From assembly GCF_001298265.1 (NCBI RefSeq), contig NZ_LGSZ01000031.1:62001-126000 (forward strand): 64,000 nt of DNA, in the 5' to 3' direction. The notes under the pieces are model-generated. The model did not search any database. It was not told the origin of the DNA and saw only the letters and a program-made list of their open reading frames with translations. The first letter of the stretch is position 1. Every line of letters begins with the position of its first letter. The position numbers and the translations under genes are program-made. Below are positions 1-8,389 of this stretch, piece after piece. The stretch comes from Allobosea vaviloviae. Its GTDB lineage: Bacteria > Pseudomonadota > Alphaproteobacteria > Rhizobiales > Beijerinckiaceae.

Positions 1-254
1 ATCTCAACCAGCCGGCGATGCGCCCGATCATCCGGCTGACCTCCAACATCGTGAACTACGCCCATCCCGGGCTGGTCCATTCGGTCATGGTCGACGGCGA
101 ATTCGTGATGCGCGACCGCAAGGTGCTGAGCATCGACGAGCCGGCGCTGCTGGCCGAGGCGCAGGCGGTGACCGAAGCGGTCTGGCGGCGCATGGTCGAG
201 GCCAACGGCGACATCGCGCCGCCCAAGGGTGAGATCCCCTTCCTCGACGCCTGA
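1..254 (+). CDS. Amidohydrolase family protein, C-terminal end (partial)
   Basis: The open frame is already running at the window edge, so only about 84 C-terminal residues are visible. The segment with NIVNYAHPGLVHSVMVDGEF followed by an alpha-helical tail with VTEAVWRRM matches the closing beta-sandwich and C-terminal helix of metal-dependent amidohydrolases of the chlorohydrolase/cytosine deaminase/guanine deaminase type. The metal ligands lie upstream and cannot be checked. It ends 97 bp before the LysR gene on the same strand, and its substrate may relate to the nitrogen-compound operon that follows. Family assignment is moderate; substrate is unknown. Confidence 0.65.
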   Translation, partial: LNQPAMRPIIRLTSNIVNYAHPGLVHSVMVDGEFVMRDRKVLSIDEPALLAEAQAVTEAVWRRMVEANGDIAPPKGEIPFLDA

Positions 255-351
255 GCGACGACGCCTGAGCGGCCGGCTTGCGAGGCACGACCAAGTGGCA
301 CATGATTTGCTGGCGAAATAGGATCGACCGAACCCTATTCAGAGCCAGAAT

Positions 352-1245
352 ATGAACCTGCGTCAGATCGAACTGCTGAGAGCGGTCGTCCGTTGCGAGA
401 CGACAGTGCGGGCGGCACATGAACTCGGCCTGTCGCAGCCGGCCGTCAGCAATGCGATCAAGCATCTGGAGAGCCAGATCGGCTTTCCCCTGTTCGAGCG
501 GATCAACAACCGTCTGTTCCCGACGGCCGAGGCCCGGGAACTCTGCCTCGACTCCGATCCGATCTTCAACATGCACGCCGCCTTCGAGGCGAAGGTGCAG
601 GATCTGAAGGAGAATCGCACCGGGCATGTCCGGATCATCGCGACGCCGCCGCTCGGCTACAGCGTGATCCCGATCGCGCTGCGCAATTTCCTCGCCAAGC
701 GACCGAACACGCGGGTCTCCTTCGACATCCGCCGCTTCGAGAACGTCATCGAGAGCGTCGACAACGGTCTGGCCGAACTCGGCTTCGTGCTGGGGCTGAA
801 CGATTATCGCGGGCTCGAGGGCGAATCCTTCTTCTCCGAACGCATGGTCTGCGTGATGCGGCCCGACCATCCGCTGGCGGCGAAGGAGACGATCACGCCC
901 GACGACCTGCGATCGACCGCCTTCATCGCGCTGGAGCGCGGCACGAAGATGGGCACCATCGTGCGGCAGGCCTTCGCCGAGGTCGGAGTTCCGTTCCGCT
1001 CGTCCGTCGAGGTGCGCTACTGCAACACCGCCTGCATCCTCGCCGAGAGCGGGGTCGGCGTCGCCGTGGTCGATCCGCTGTCGCCGCTCTCGGCGAAGAA
1101 TCTGGCCGTCAGGCGCTTCGAGCCAGCCTCGCCGGTCTCGGCATCCGTCGTCCGCTCGCGCAAGCGGCCGCTGTCGCGCGCGGCGGAGGCCTTCCTGCGC
1201 GAGGTGCGGATCGTGGCCGGAGAGACCGTGTCGCGCCTCTCCTGA
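352..1245 (+). CDS. LysR family transcriptional regulator
   Basis: 297 residues, the normal LysR length. The N-terminal winged helix-turn-helix (about residues 1-60) includes ELGLSQPAVSNAIKHLE and is followed by the linker helix and a two-lobed effector-binding domain. The ATG has no strong ribosome site but begins the classical MNLRQIELL start. The gene lies upstream of, and in the same direction as, a ureohydrolase/carbamoylase operon. A dyad with T-N11-A geometry at 1256-1270, just past its stop, is a plausible binding site, so it probably controls that operon. The effector is unknown, perhaps a guanidino or carbamoyl compound. Confidence 0.9.
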   Translation: MNLRQIELLRAVVRCETTVRAAHELGLSQPAVSNAIKHLESQIGFPLFERINNRLFPTAEARELCLDSDPIFNMHAAFEAKVQDLKENRTGHVRIIATPPLGYSVIPIALRNFLAKRPNTRVSFDIRRFENVIESVDNGLAELGFVLGLNDYRGLEGESFFSERMVCVMRPDHPLAAKETITPDDLRSTAFIALERGTKMGTIVRQAFAEVGVPFRSSVEVRYCNTACILAESGVGVAVVDPLSPLSAKNLAVRRFEPASPVSASVVRSRKRPLSRAAEAFLREVRIVAGETVSRLS

Positions 1246-1255
1246 AGGACCGGGT

Positions 1256-1270
1256 ATTCGCGCGGCGAAT
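1256..1270 (+). promoter_or_regulatory. Candidate LysR-type operator (T-N11-A dyad)
   Basis: ATTCGC-GCG-GCGAAT is a perfect 6-bp inverted repeat with a 3-bp centre, and it contains the T-N11-A core of LysR boxes. It lies 10 bp after the LysR stop and 120 bp before the ureohydrolase start, where an activator site would be expected. The sequence is seen directly; its role is inferred. Confidence 0.45.
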
Positions 1271-1390
1271 GCCACCCCCGGATTCTTGATAAGGCGGTCC
1301 GTTGCCTGCACGAAGCGGTTGAACCAGTGTCGCCCTCGGCGAAAGCGGCCGCCTCCGGCTGGCAGGCCGCGCCAGGGCCGAGGACCGCCG

Positions 1391-2350
1391 ATGACGCTGA
1401 CGACCGCTCCCAAGACCGGCCACGCGACCTTCCTCTATGCGGAACTCGCCACCGATCTCGACAATCTCCAGGCCGACATCGCCTTTCTCGGCATCCCCTA
1501 TGGCAATGCCTACAGCTTCGCCGACATCGTCAACGACCAGACCAACATGCCGGCCGCCATGCGCCAGGCCACGGACCGGATCCAGCGTTCGATTGAGCGC
1601 TACGACTTCGACCTGGGGGGACCGCTCTACGACAACCGGCCGATCCGGGCGGTCGATTGCGGCGATATCGTCGGAGATTTTCGCGATCTCACGGCACATT
1701 CCGTCAAGGCAGAGGCCGCTATCCGGAAGATTCGGGCTGCCGGTGCCATGCCGATCGTGCTCGGCGGCGATCATGGCATACCGATCCCGGTGCTGCGCGC
1801 TCTGGATGGCGACGGTCCGATCACGCTGATCCAGGTCGACCAGCATCTCGACTGGCGCCAGGAGGTCAACGGCGTGACGACCGGCCTGTCGAGTCCAATC
1901 CGGCGCGCCTCCGAGATGGCCCATATCGGCGAGATCTTCCAGATCGGGCTGCACGCCACCGGCAGCGCCCGGACCGAGGAGGTTGAGGCGGCCCTGGCCT
2001 ATGGCGCGCACCTCGTGCCCTCCTACGAGGTGCATGAGCGCGGCATGCAGGCGGTGCTCGATCGCATTCCGGCCGGCGGGCGCTACTACCTGACGATCGA
2101 CATGGATGGCATCGACCCCTCGATCGCGCCCGGCGTCGCCGGCCCCTGCCCCGGCGGCCTGACCTTCCCGCAGGTTCGCACCCTGATCCACGGCCTCGTC
2201 GGCAAGGGGCGCGTCGTCGGGATGGACGTGGTCGAGATCACGCCCCGCAGCGACGTCAACCAGATCACCTGCATCACCGCCGGCCGCTTCATCGTCAACA
2301 TGATCGGTGCCGCCGTGCGCGCCGGCTATTTCGACAAGCCAGCCTCATGA
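1391..2350 (+). CDS. Agmatinase/arginase family ureohydrolase
   Basis: 319 residues from the ATG beginning MTLTTAPK. Ureohydrolases are dimanganese enzymes that release urea from guanidino compounds. The metal-ligand motifs are present: GGDHGIP, DQHLDWR (a DAHxD variant) and TIDMDGIDPSIAPG. Length and motif order fit agmatinase-like proteins rather than true arginases. The stop overlaps the start of the next gene by 4 bp (ATGA), so the two are translationally coupled. With the carbamoylase, Rid protein and transporter downstream it suggests breakdown of a guanidino or ureido compound. Agmatine itself is not established; many relatives act on guanidinobutyrate or other substrates. Confidence 0.88.
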   Translation: MTLTTAPKTGHATFLYAELATDLDNLQADIAFLGIPYGNAYSFADIVNDQTNMPAAMRQATDRIQRSIERYDFDLGGPLYDNRPIRAVDCGDIVGDFRDLTAHSVKAEAAIRKIRAAGAMPIVLGGDHGIPIPVLRALDGDGPITLIQVDQHLDWRQEVNGVTTGLSSPIRRASEMAHIGEIFQIGLHATGSARTEEVEAALAYGAHLVPSYEVHERGMQAVLDRIPAGGRYYLTIDMDGIDPSIAPGVAGPCPGGLTFPQVRTLIHGLVGKGRVVGMDVVEITPRSDVNQITCITAGRFIVNMIGAAVRAGYFDKPAS

Positions 2351-3660
2351 GTGACGCCGCAGCGCAAGAGCAGGACATCGGGGCCATCACGCCCGAGGCG
2401 ATCCGCGATGCGGTCAACGCACAGCGCGGAATGGTGGAGCGGCTGTTCGAGACGCTCGCAGCCGGCAGCCAGGGCCATCCCGGCATCATGCGCGATACCT
2501 ATGGCGCAGGGGAGAATTTCGGCCATGAGGTGATGGTCGAGGCCGCATCGCGCTCCGGCCTCGATGTCACGACGGATGCCGCCGCCAACACATATGCCAC
2601 CTGGCGGGGAACTGACGCCGACGCGCCGACGATCCTGATGGGCTCGCATCTCGACAGCGTTCCCCATGGCGGCAATTTCGACGGCGCGGCGGGGGTCATC
2701 GCGGGGCTGGCGACGATCGCGGCGCTGCGCGCGCTCGGCCTGCGGCCGCAACGGGACGTCACGGTGATGGGCGTCAGGGCCGAGGAAAGCGTCTGGTTCC
2801 AGGTCTCCTATATCGGCAGCCGCTCGGCACTCGGCACGCTGCCGGACGGTGCGCTGGAGGCGACCCGCATCGACACACGCCGCAGCCTCGCGCAGCACAT
2901 GCGCGAGTGCGGCGGCGATCCCGACGCGTTGCGTCGCGGCGAGCGGGCCCTCGATCCGCAGCGCATCCGCGCCTTCCTGGAGGTTCATATCGAGCAGGCG
3001 CCGAGCCTGTTCGAGGCCGGCCATCCGATCGCTGTCTGCACCGGCATTCCCGGCAATGTCCGCTATCCCGACGCCCGCATCGTCGGGCGGCACGACCATG
3101 TCGGCACGCCCCGCCGCTTCCGTCGCGACGCTGCGATGGCGGGCATGGAGCTGGCCCATGCTCTCGACGAGATCTGGGCCGAGCACGAGGCGAAAGGCAT
3201 CCAGATCGCCGTGACCTTCGGCCGCTTCCACACCAATGTCGAACTGCATGGGATGACGACCGTGCCGGGCGAATTCCAGTTCAGCCTCGACATGCGCGCC
3301 TATGACGAGGCGATCCTTGCCGGCATCGAGACGCGCATGCACGAGGCGATCCGCCGGATCGAGGCGCAGCGGCGGGTGACGTTCGAGCTGGGCCAGCGCG
3401 CCTCGGCGGCGGTCGGGCTGGTCGATCCCGCCATCCGCGCTGCGCTAACCGCGGGAGCCGAGCGCCTCGCGATCTCCTCGATTCCGCTCGGCAGCCCGGC
3501 CTCGCATGATTCCGCAGCCTTCGCTGCGGCAGGCGTGCCCGTCGCGATGCTCTTCGTGCGCAACGAGCATGGCAGCCATAACCCGAAGGAGGCGATGGAG
3601 ATCGACGACTTCATGGACGCGGCCGCCGTGATGGCGCTTTGGGTCGCCGAGAACGCCTGA
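2347..3660 (+). CDS. Zn-dependent M20-type hydrolase (N-carbamoyl-amino acid hydrolase/allantoate amidohydrolase family)
   Basis: 437 residues, close to the usual 410-430 of the hydantoinase/carbamoylase branch of peptidase family M20. Metal-binding and catalytic motifs are visible: SHLDSVPHGGNFDGAAGV, the RAEESVWF glutamate pair, and EVHIEQAPSLFEAG. A late histidine is seen in NEHGSHNPKEAM. The dimerisation-domain motif is divergent (HDHVGTPRRFRRDA). These enzymes remove a carbamoyl group from N-carbamoyl amino acids, allantoate or ureidoglycine, giving CO2 and ammonia. It is coupled to the ureohydrolase by an ATGA overlap. The exact substrate cannot be read from sequence. Confidence 0.88.
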   Translation: MSDAAAQEQDIGAITPEAIRDAVNAQRGMVERLFETLAAGSQGHPGIMRDTYGAGENFGHEVMVEAASRSGLDVTTDAAANTYATWRGTDADAPTILMGSHLDSVPHGGNFDGAAGVIAGLATIAALRALGLRPQRDVTVMGVRAEESVWFQVSYIGSRSALGTLPDGALEATRIDTRRSLAQHMRECGGDPDALRRGERALDPQRIRAFLEVHIEQAPSLFEAGHPIAVCTGIPGNVRYPDARIVGRHDHVGTPRRFRRDAAMAGMELAHALDEIWAEHEAKGIQIAVTFGRFHTNVELHGMTTVPGEFQFSLDMRAYDEAILAGIETRMHEAIRRIEAQRRVTFELGQRASAAVGLVDPAIRAALTAGAERLAISSIPLGSPASHDSAAFAAAGVPVAMLFVRNEHGSHNPKEAMEIDDFMDAAAVMALWVAENA

Positions 3661-3812
3661 GCGCCACGCAATCCAGGTCACATGCCGCGGCTGCCGGCCG
3701 GAGGCTGCCGACAGCCTGGCCCGGCCTATAATCGGCGTGAATAATGACGGCCCGATTTTAATTCGATCAACGGCCGGTTTCCGTCCTAGCATTTCGATCG
3801 CGTCATCAATGC

Positions 3813-3849
3813 CCCGATCCCGCGATCAACCTGCCATCGCGGGATCGGG
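3813..3849 (+). terminator. Perfect 14-bp stem-loop between carbamoylase and Rid gene
   Basis: CCCGATCCCGCGAT and ATCGCGGGATCGGG form a perfect 14-bp inverted repeat around a 9-base loop. A moderately T-rich tract (TGTCATTCTTG) follows. It lies 152 bp after the carbamoylase stop and 77 bp before the Rid start. It could terminate or attenuate the upstream transcript, or stabilise RNA processing ends. Confidence 0.5.
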
Positions 3850-3925
3850 TGTCATTCTTGCATCGCCGACACGGCCTGAAGCGCATCCTCGGCGGACATG
3901 GCGAGGCGCGCCCTGCGGAGACCAC

Positions 3926-5161
3926 ATGAAACGCCTCGCCATTGCCCCCTCCGCCCTCCCGGGCATCGCCGACAAGCCGATCGCCGGCGCCGTGCGCAGC
4001 GGGGAGCGCGTCTTCCTCAGCGGCGCCAGCGCGTTGAAGCCCGATGGCAGCATCGCCGGCATGGGCGACGCGGCTGCCCAGACGCACGCCGCGCTCGACC
4101 AGCTCGAAGCCGCGCTGAAGGCAGCCGGCGGCTCGCTCGCCAGCCTGACCAAGCTCACCACCTGCATCGTCGATCGCGGCTATCGGGCCGAGGTCTATGC
4201 CGTCATCGCCCAGCGTCTGCCCGAGGTTCGCGCCGTCAGCACGGGGCTGGTCGTGGCCGGGCTGCCGCTGCCAGAGTTGATCGTCCAGATCGACGCCGAA
4301 GCCGCGATTCCTGCCACGCCGCCGCGCTACACCCGCCCCTACACCTTCGAAAGCTGGCACGGACAGGGCTTCCCCTGGCAGGGCGCGATGGTGCTCGCGA
4401 CCGACGAGGAGTTCTTCCTGCGCGGGCAGACTGGCGCGGGCCTCGATCATACCGGCGTCAAGGCCAAGGGACGCGGCGTCGCCGATGCGGCGGCGCAGGC
4501 GGATCTGGCGATGGCCAATCTCAAGATCTTGCTGGAAGAAGCCGGCGCATCCCCAGAGGATATCTGCAAGATCACGGTCTACATCTCCGACCGCGCTTAT
4601 CGCGCTGGGGTGTACCCGATGATCGGCAAGCATCTCGCCGGGGTCAGGCCGGTCTCGACCGGCATCGTCACCACCGGCTTCGCGCGTCAGGACATCCTGT
4701 TCGAGATCGACGTCACGGTCGTCCGCAAGCAGGGCGGCAAGCCGCATCAGCGGCTGCGGACCTATCACTCCAGCGCCGCGCGCTACGGCAAGGAACAACA
4801 GCCGCTCGACTGCGAGTTCTGCATGGCGGTGGTGTCGGGCGACCGGATCACGCTGCGCGGCCAGACGGGGATGGGGCTCGACGAGGTGCTTTATGGCGCG
4901 GGCGACGCCAAGGTGCAGGCGCGGACGGCCATGGACAATGTCGCGACGCTGCTCTCGGAAGCCGGTGCGACGCTCGCCGACGTCGCCAAGGCGACCGTCT
5001 ACGTCACCGACCGGGCCTTCCTGACCGACGTCAACGCGGTCGTCCGCGAGCGCCTCGGCGACAACGCCTGCGCCTTCACGACCGTGATCGTGAAGGGCCT
5101 CGCCAGCCCCGAACTGCTGATGGAGGTCGATATCGTCGCGATCAAGGCGGGCTCGCGATGA
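3926..5161 (+). CDS. Triple-domain Rid (YjgF/YER057c/UK114) protein
   Basis: 411 residues made of three tandem Rid domains, roughly residues 1-130, 131-275 and 276-411. Each has an FLSG/FLRGQTG/LRGQTG strand, an AxxQxxxAxxNxxxLLxxAG-like helix, a T(V/C)x(V/I)xDRxY/F segment and a closing beta-strand. Single-domain RidA is about 130 residues and hydrolyses reactive enamines/imines with an arginine (Arg105 in the classic enzyme). At that position these domains read STGLVVAGLP, STGIVTTGFA and FTTVIVKGLA, so the arginine is absent from all three. Deaminase activity is therefore doubtful. The ATG at 3926 was chosen because Rid homology begins there. The stop overlaps the next start (ATGA). Confidence 0.85.
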   Translation: MKRLAIAPSALPGIADKPIAGAVRSGERVFLSGASALKPDGSIAGMGDAAAQTHAALDQLEAALKAAGGSLASLTKLTTCIVDRGYRAEVYAVIAQRLPEVRAVSTGLVVAGLPLPELIVQIDAEAAIPATPPRYTRPYTFESWHGQGFPWQGAMVLATDEEFFLRGQTGAGLDHTGVKAKGRGVADAAAQADLAMANLKILLEEAGASPEDICKITVYISDRAYRAGVYPMIGKHLAGVRPVSTGIVTTGFARQDILFEIDVTVVRKQGGKPHQRLRTYHSSAARYGKEQQPLDCEFCMAVVSGDRITLRGQTGMGLDEVLYGAGDAKVQARTAMDNVATLLSEAGATLADVAKATVYVTDRAFLTDVNAVVRERLGDNACAFTTVIVKGLASPELLMEVDIVAIKAGSR

Positions 5162-5829
5162 CGTTCTCGCTCGCCGGACGCTGCGCCCGGACCGGCATGC
5201 TGGGCGCGATCGTGACGACCTCCTCGATCGCGGTCGGCTCGCGCTGCCAGCATGCGGCCGCCGGCGTCGGTGCCGCGTTGACCCAGCACATGACCGACCC
5301 TCGCCTGGGGCCGTTGATGCTGGATCTGCTCAAGCGCGGCTACACGGCGCAGCAGGCGATTGATGCCGCGGCTGCCGGCACGCCGCGCGGCGACTGGCGC
5401 CAGCTCGCCCTGATAGACCGGGAAGGCCGCACCGCGAGCTTCAGCGGCGCCAATGTGCAGCCCGAGCTGGCTGAGGCGCATGGGCGCGATTGCGTGGCGC
5501 TGGGCAATATCGTGCGCTCGAAGGAGGTTCCCGACGCGATGGTGCGGGCTTTCGAGGCCGATCCGGAGGCGCCGCTCGCGGCGCGCCTGATCGCGGCGCT
5601 GAAGGCCGGCGACGAGGCCGGCGGCGAGTTCAAGCCATTGGTCTCGACCGCGCTCGTCGTCGTCCACGAGCACGCCTTTCCCTATGTCGACCTGCGCGTC
5701 GACAGCGATCCCGACCCGATCGCGACCCTTGCCCGGCTCTGGCGCGAATACGAGCCGACGGCGGATCTCTATGTGACCCGGGCGACAGACCCGGACACGG
5801 CTATCGCGAACCGGCCCAAACAAAGCTGA
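5158..5829 (+). CDS. DUF1028 family protein (putative Ntn-hydrolase-like)
   Basis: 223 residues starting MTFSLAGRCARTGMLG, which matches the beginning of DUF1028 proteins. Glycine-rich segments such as SIAVGSRCQHAAAGVGA and a C-terminal PYVDLRVDSDPDPIATLARLW also match. The family is predicted to share the Ntn-hydrolase fold, and its members often sit beside Rid proteins, M20 amidohydrolases and peptide transporters. No enzymatic reaction is firmly known. It overlaps the Rid gene by 4 bp and lies 27 bp before the binding-protein gene, so it belongs to the same operon. Confidence 0.85.
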   Translation: MTFSLAGRCARTGMLGAIVTTSSIAVGSRCQHAAAGVGAALTQHMTDPRLGPLMLDLLKRGYTAQQAIDAAAAGTPRGDWRQLALIDREGRTASFSGANVQPELAEAHGRDCVALGNIVRSKEVPDAMVRAFEADPEAPLAARLIAALKAGDEAGGEFKPLVSTALVVVHEHAFPYVDLRVDSDPDPIATLARLWREYEPTADLYVTRATDPDTAIANRPKQS

Positions 5830-5856
5830 CCGATCAAAAAACGAGGGGATTCCACC

Positions 5857-7359
5857 ATGCGACGACTACTATCGACACTGGCCATCACCATCGGCCTTTC
5901 CACCGCGCTGACGGCCCTGCCGGCGGCCGCCCAGGGCACGGTCCGCGTCGCGCTCGGCACGACGCTGAGCCAGCTCGACCCGGCCAAGACGACGATCGGC
6001 GACGAATACGTCTACGTCCACCTGCTGTTCAACGGCCTGTCGCGGATCGATCCCGACATGACCGTGAAGCCGGATCTCGCCGAGAGCTGGACGGCGTCCG
6101 ACGACCTCAAGACCTGGACCTTCAAGCTGCGCCAGGGCGTCAAGTTCCACCATGGCCGCGTGATGGACGCCGAAGACGTCGTCGCCACGATGAAGCGCAT
6201 CCTCGACCCGGCGACGGGTTCGCGCGCCCGCACCGGCCTGTCGATGGTCGACGGCGTGTCCGCGACCGATCCGCTGACGGTCGAGTTCAAGCTCAACATC
6301 CCCTATGCCGGCTTCGCCGACATCTTCGCCGACCGCAACCTGCGCATCGTCCCCAAGGACAAACTCGCCGAGCTCTCGACGCAGCCGATCGGCACGGGGC
6401 CGTTCATGTTCAAGTCCTGGTCGCCCGGCGACCGGCTCGAACTGGTCAAAAACCCCAGCTATTTCGAAGCCGGCCTGCCCAAGCTCGACGGCGTCACGCT
6501 GCGCATCGTGCCGGAATCCTCGGCGCGCATGGCGGCGCTCGAATCCGGCGCGCTCGATATCGTCTGGAGCATGCCCTATGAGGCGGTCGAGAAGCTCAAG
6601 ACCAGCGCGGTCGCACGCGCCGACAGCGTCTCGACCCCGACCTGGGACGGCGTGATCCTCAACAACGACCGCCCGCCCTTCAATGATGTGCGCGTCCGCA
6701 AGGCGCTGGCCCTCACGATCGACAAGGAGGCGATCGTCGAACTCGCGCTGTTCGGCCAAGGCGCCCCGACCTTCAGCCCGATCCCTCCGAGCCACCCCTA
6801 TTTCAACAAGGCCCTGAAGTTCGCCCCGCCGGACGTCGCGCAGGCCAAGAAGCTGCTGGCCGAGGCCGGCTTCCCCAATGGCTTCGACGTGCCGATGCAG
6901 GTTCCGCAGGAGCGCGAGCAGCGCGTGCGCGTCGGCGTCGCCGTGCGCGACATGGCCAAGGCGGCCGGCATCCGCATCAATGTCGAGCGGGTGCCCTTCG
7001 CCTCCTACACGGCGAATGTCGCGGGCAAGGCGCAGATGTATGTCGATGGCTACTTCGCCCGGCCGACGATCGATACGGCGATCTATCCGTTCTACCATTC
7101 GTCCGGAAGCTGGAACAAGCAGCTCTGGATCTACAAGGACGCCCGCGTCGATCAGCTTCTGGACGACGCCCGCAAGACCAATGACGAGGCGGCGCGCAAG
7201 GTCATCTTCGGCAAGTTCCAGGAACTCGTCGAGGAGACCGTGCCGGGCATCATCGCCTACTCGGCCGCCCATGTGAACGGCGTCAGCAAGAAGGTTGAGG
7301 GCTTCAAGTCGACCCCGATGCAGTGGCTCGAGCTGAAAAGCGTCTCGCTCAAGCCCTGA
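5857..7359 (+). CDS. Peptide/nickel-type ABC transporter substrate-binding protein (family 5)
   Basis: 500 residues. An N-terminal signal peptide (MRRLLSTLAI to LPAAAQG) directs export to the periplasm. The mature part starts TVRVALGTTLSQLDPAKT, typical of DppA/OppA-family SBP_bac_5 proteins. Other family landmarks are LFNGLSRID, WTFKLRQGVKFHHG, ADVRKAL-like FNDVRVRKALALTIDKEAI and YDG-like segments near residue 390. A GAGGGG ribosome site lies ahead of the ATG. The cognate permeases and double ATPase follow directly. The cargo is probably the compound processed by the upstream hydrolases rather than a generic dipeptide, but this is inference from context. Confidence 0.92.
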   Translation: MRRLLSTLAITIGLSTALTALPAAAQGTVRVALGTTLSQLDPAKTTIGDEYVYVHLLFNGLSRIDPDMTVKPDLAESWTASDDLKTWTFKLRQGVKFHHGRVMDAEDVVATMKRILDPATGSRARTGLSMVDGVSATDPLTVEFKLNIPYAGFADIFADRNLRIVPKDKLAELSTQPIGTGPFMFKSWSPGDRLELVKNPSYFEAGLPKLDGVTLRIVPESSARMAALESGALDIVWSMPYEAVEKLKTSAVARADSVSTPTWDGVILNNDRPPFNDVRVRKALALTIDKEAIVELALFGQGAPTFSPIPPSHPYFNKALKFAPPDVAQAKKLLAEAGFPNGFDVPMQVPQEREQRVRVGVAVRDMAKAAGIRINVERVPFASYTANVAGKAQMYVDGYFARPTIDTAIYPFYHSSGSWNKQLWIYKDARVDQLLDDARKTNDEAARKVIFGKFQELVEETVPGIIAYSAAHVNGVSKKVEGFKSTPMQWLELKSVSLKP

Positions 7360-7367
7360 TCCAGCCT

Positions 7368-7406
7368 CTGCGTCCGCCCCCCGCGTAGCGGCGTGGGCGG
7401 GCGCAG
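7368..7406 (+). repeat. Stem-loop between binding protein and permease genes
   Basis: CTGCGTCCGCCC pairs with GGGCGGGCGCAG: 12 pairs, one a G-U in RNA, around a 15-base loop. It starts 9 bp after the binding-protein stop. A hairpin here can protect the upstream mRNA and attenuate the permease part, raising binding-protein output. The structure is seen; the role is inferred. Confidence 0.5.
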
Positions 7407-7432
7407 CCCCGGTTCACTGGAACCCATCCCCG

Positions 7433-8389
7433 ATGGCAGCCTACATCACCCGACGCCTGGCCTTCGTGGTCCTCGTCCTCGTGGCGGTGTCGATGCTCGT
7501 CTTCGGCGTCACGACGCTGCTGCCAGCCAACGTCGCCTATCTGATCCTGGGCTCCTTCGCGACGCCCGAGCAGGTCCATGCGCTGGAGCTCAAGCTCGGC
7601 CTCACCGACCCGGTCTGGCAGCAATATCTGCGCTGGGCAGGCGGTTTCCTGACCGGCAATCTCGGCGAATCCACCCTCATGAACAGACCCGTAGGGCCGA
7701 TGCTGCTGGAGGCGATCCAGCGCTCGCTGATGCTGACCGGCGTCTCCTTCGTGCTGATCGCCATCATCGGCGTGGGCCTGGGGATCGCGGCGGCGCTGCG
7801 CCACGGCCGCGCGCTCGACCACGGCGTCTCGGTTGCGACCTATCTCGGCATTGCCGTGCCGGAGTTCTTTTGGGCGATCGTCGTCATCATCGTCTTCGCA
7901 TCCTGGCTCGGCTGGCTGCCGGCCTCGGGCTACGAGCCGATCTCGGCCGGCGTCTGGGAGTGGGCCAAGCACCTGATCGCGCCGACGCTCACGCTGGTCT
8001 TCGGCCATCTCGCCCATGTCTCGCGGCTGACGCGCTCCAGCATGATCGAGGTGATGCAGAGCCCCTACATCACCGCCGCGCGCGCCAAGGGCCTGCCCGA
8101 GCGCGTCATCGTCCTGCACCACGCGCTGCGCAACGCGCTCCTGCCGACGATCACGGTGCTGGCGCTGGATTTCGGCCGGCTGATGGGCGGCATCGTCGTG
8201 ATCGAGACCGTCTTCGCCTATCCGGGCCTGGGCCGCCTCGTCGTCTTCTCGATCCAGAACCGCGACCTGCCGACGCTGCAGGCCGCGATCCTCGTCGTCG
8301 CCGCGATCTACGCGCTCGCCAACCTGCTCGCGGACCTGCTCTATGCCCGCTTCAACCCCAAGATCAGGTTCGGCCGCAATGTCGCCTGA
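7433..8389 (+). CDS. ABC transporter permease, DppB/OppB type
   Basis: 318 residues with an N-terminal membrane helix (RRLAFVVLVLVAVSMLVFGV), a periplasmic loop, and further helices forming the BPD_transp_1 domain. The EAA-like coupling loop is visible in YITAARAKGLPERVIVLHHA, followed by LRNALLPTITVLALDFG, typical of DppB. It inserts in the inner membrane and pairs with the next gene product as the transmembrane channel. It is the first permease after the hairpin at 7368, and overlaps the second permease gene by 11 bp. Confidence 0.93.
   Translation: MAAYITRRLAFVVLVLVAVSMLVFGVTTLLPANVAYLILGSFATPEQVHALELKLGLTDPVWQQYLRWAGGFLTGNLGESTLMNRPVGPMLLEAIQRSLMLTGVSFVLIAIIGVGLGIAAALRHGRALDHGVSVATYLGIAVPEFFWAIVVIIVFASWLGWLPASGYEPISAGVWEWAKHLIAPTLTLVFGHLAHVSRLTRSSMIEVMQSPYITAARAKGLPERVIVLHHALRNALLPTITVLALDFGRLMGGIVVIETVFAYPGLGRLVVFSIQNRDLPTLQAAILVVAAIYALANLLADLLYARFNPKIRFGRNVA

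Noticed and set aside
85-1413. Long open frame on the minus strand opposite LysR and the start of the ureohydrolase
   Set aside because: It has no family motif, and its composition is that of an antisense frame of high-GC genes. The plus-strand genes carry clear domains.
3737-3925. Upstream extension of the Rid gene to an earlier start
   Set aside because: The added 63 residues cross the 14-bp hairpin and have no Rid similarity. The ATG at 3926 begins the domain.
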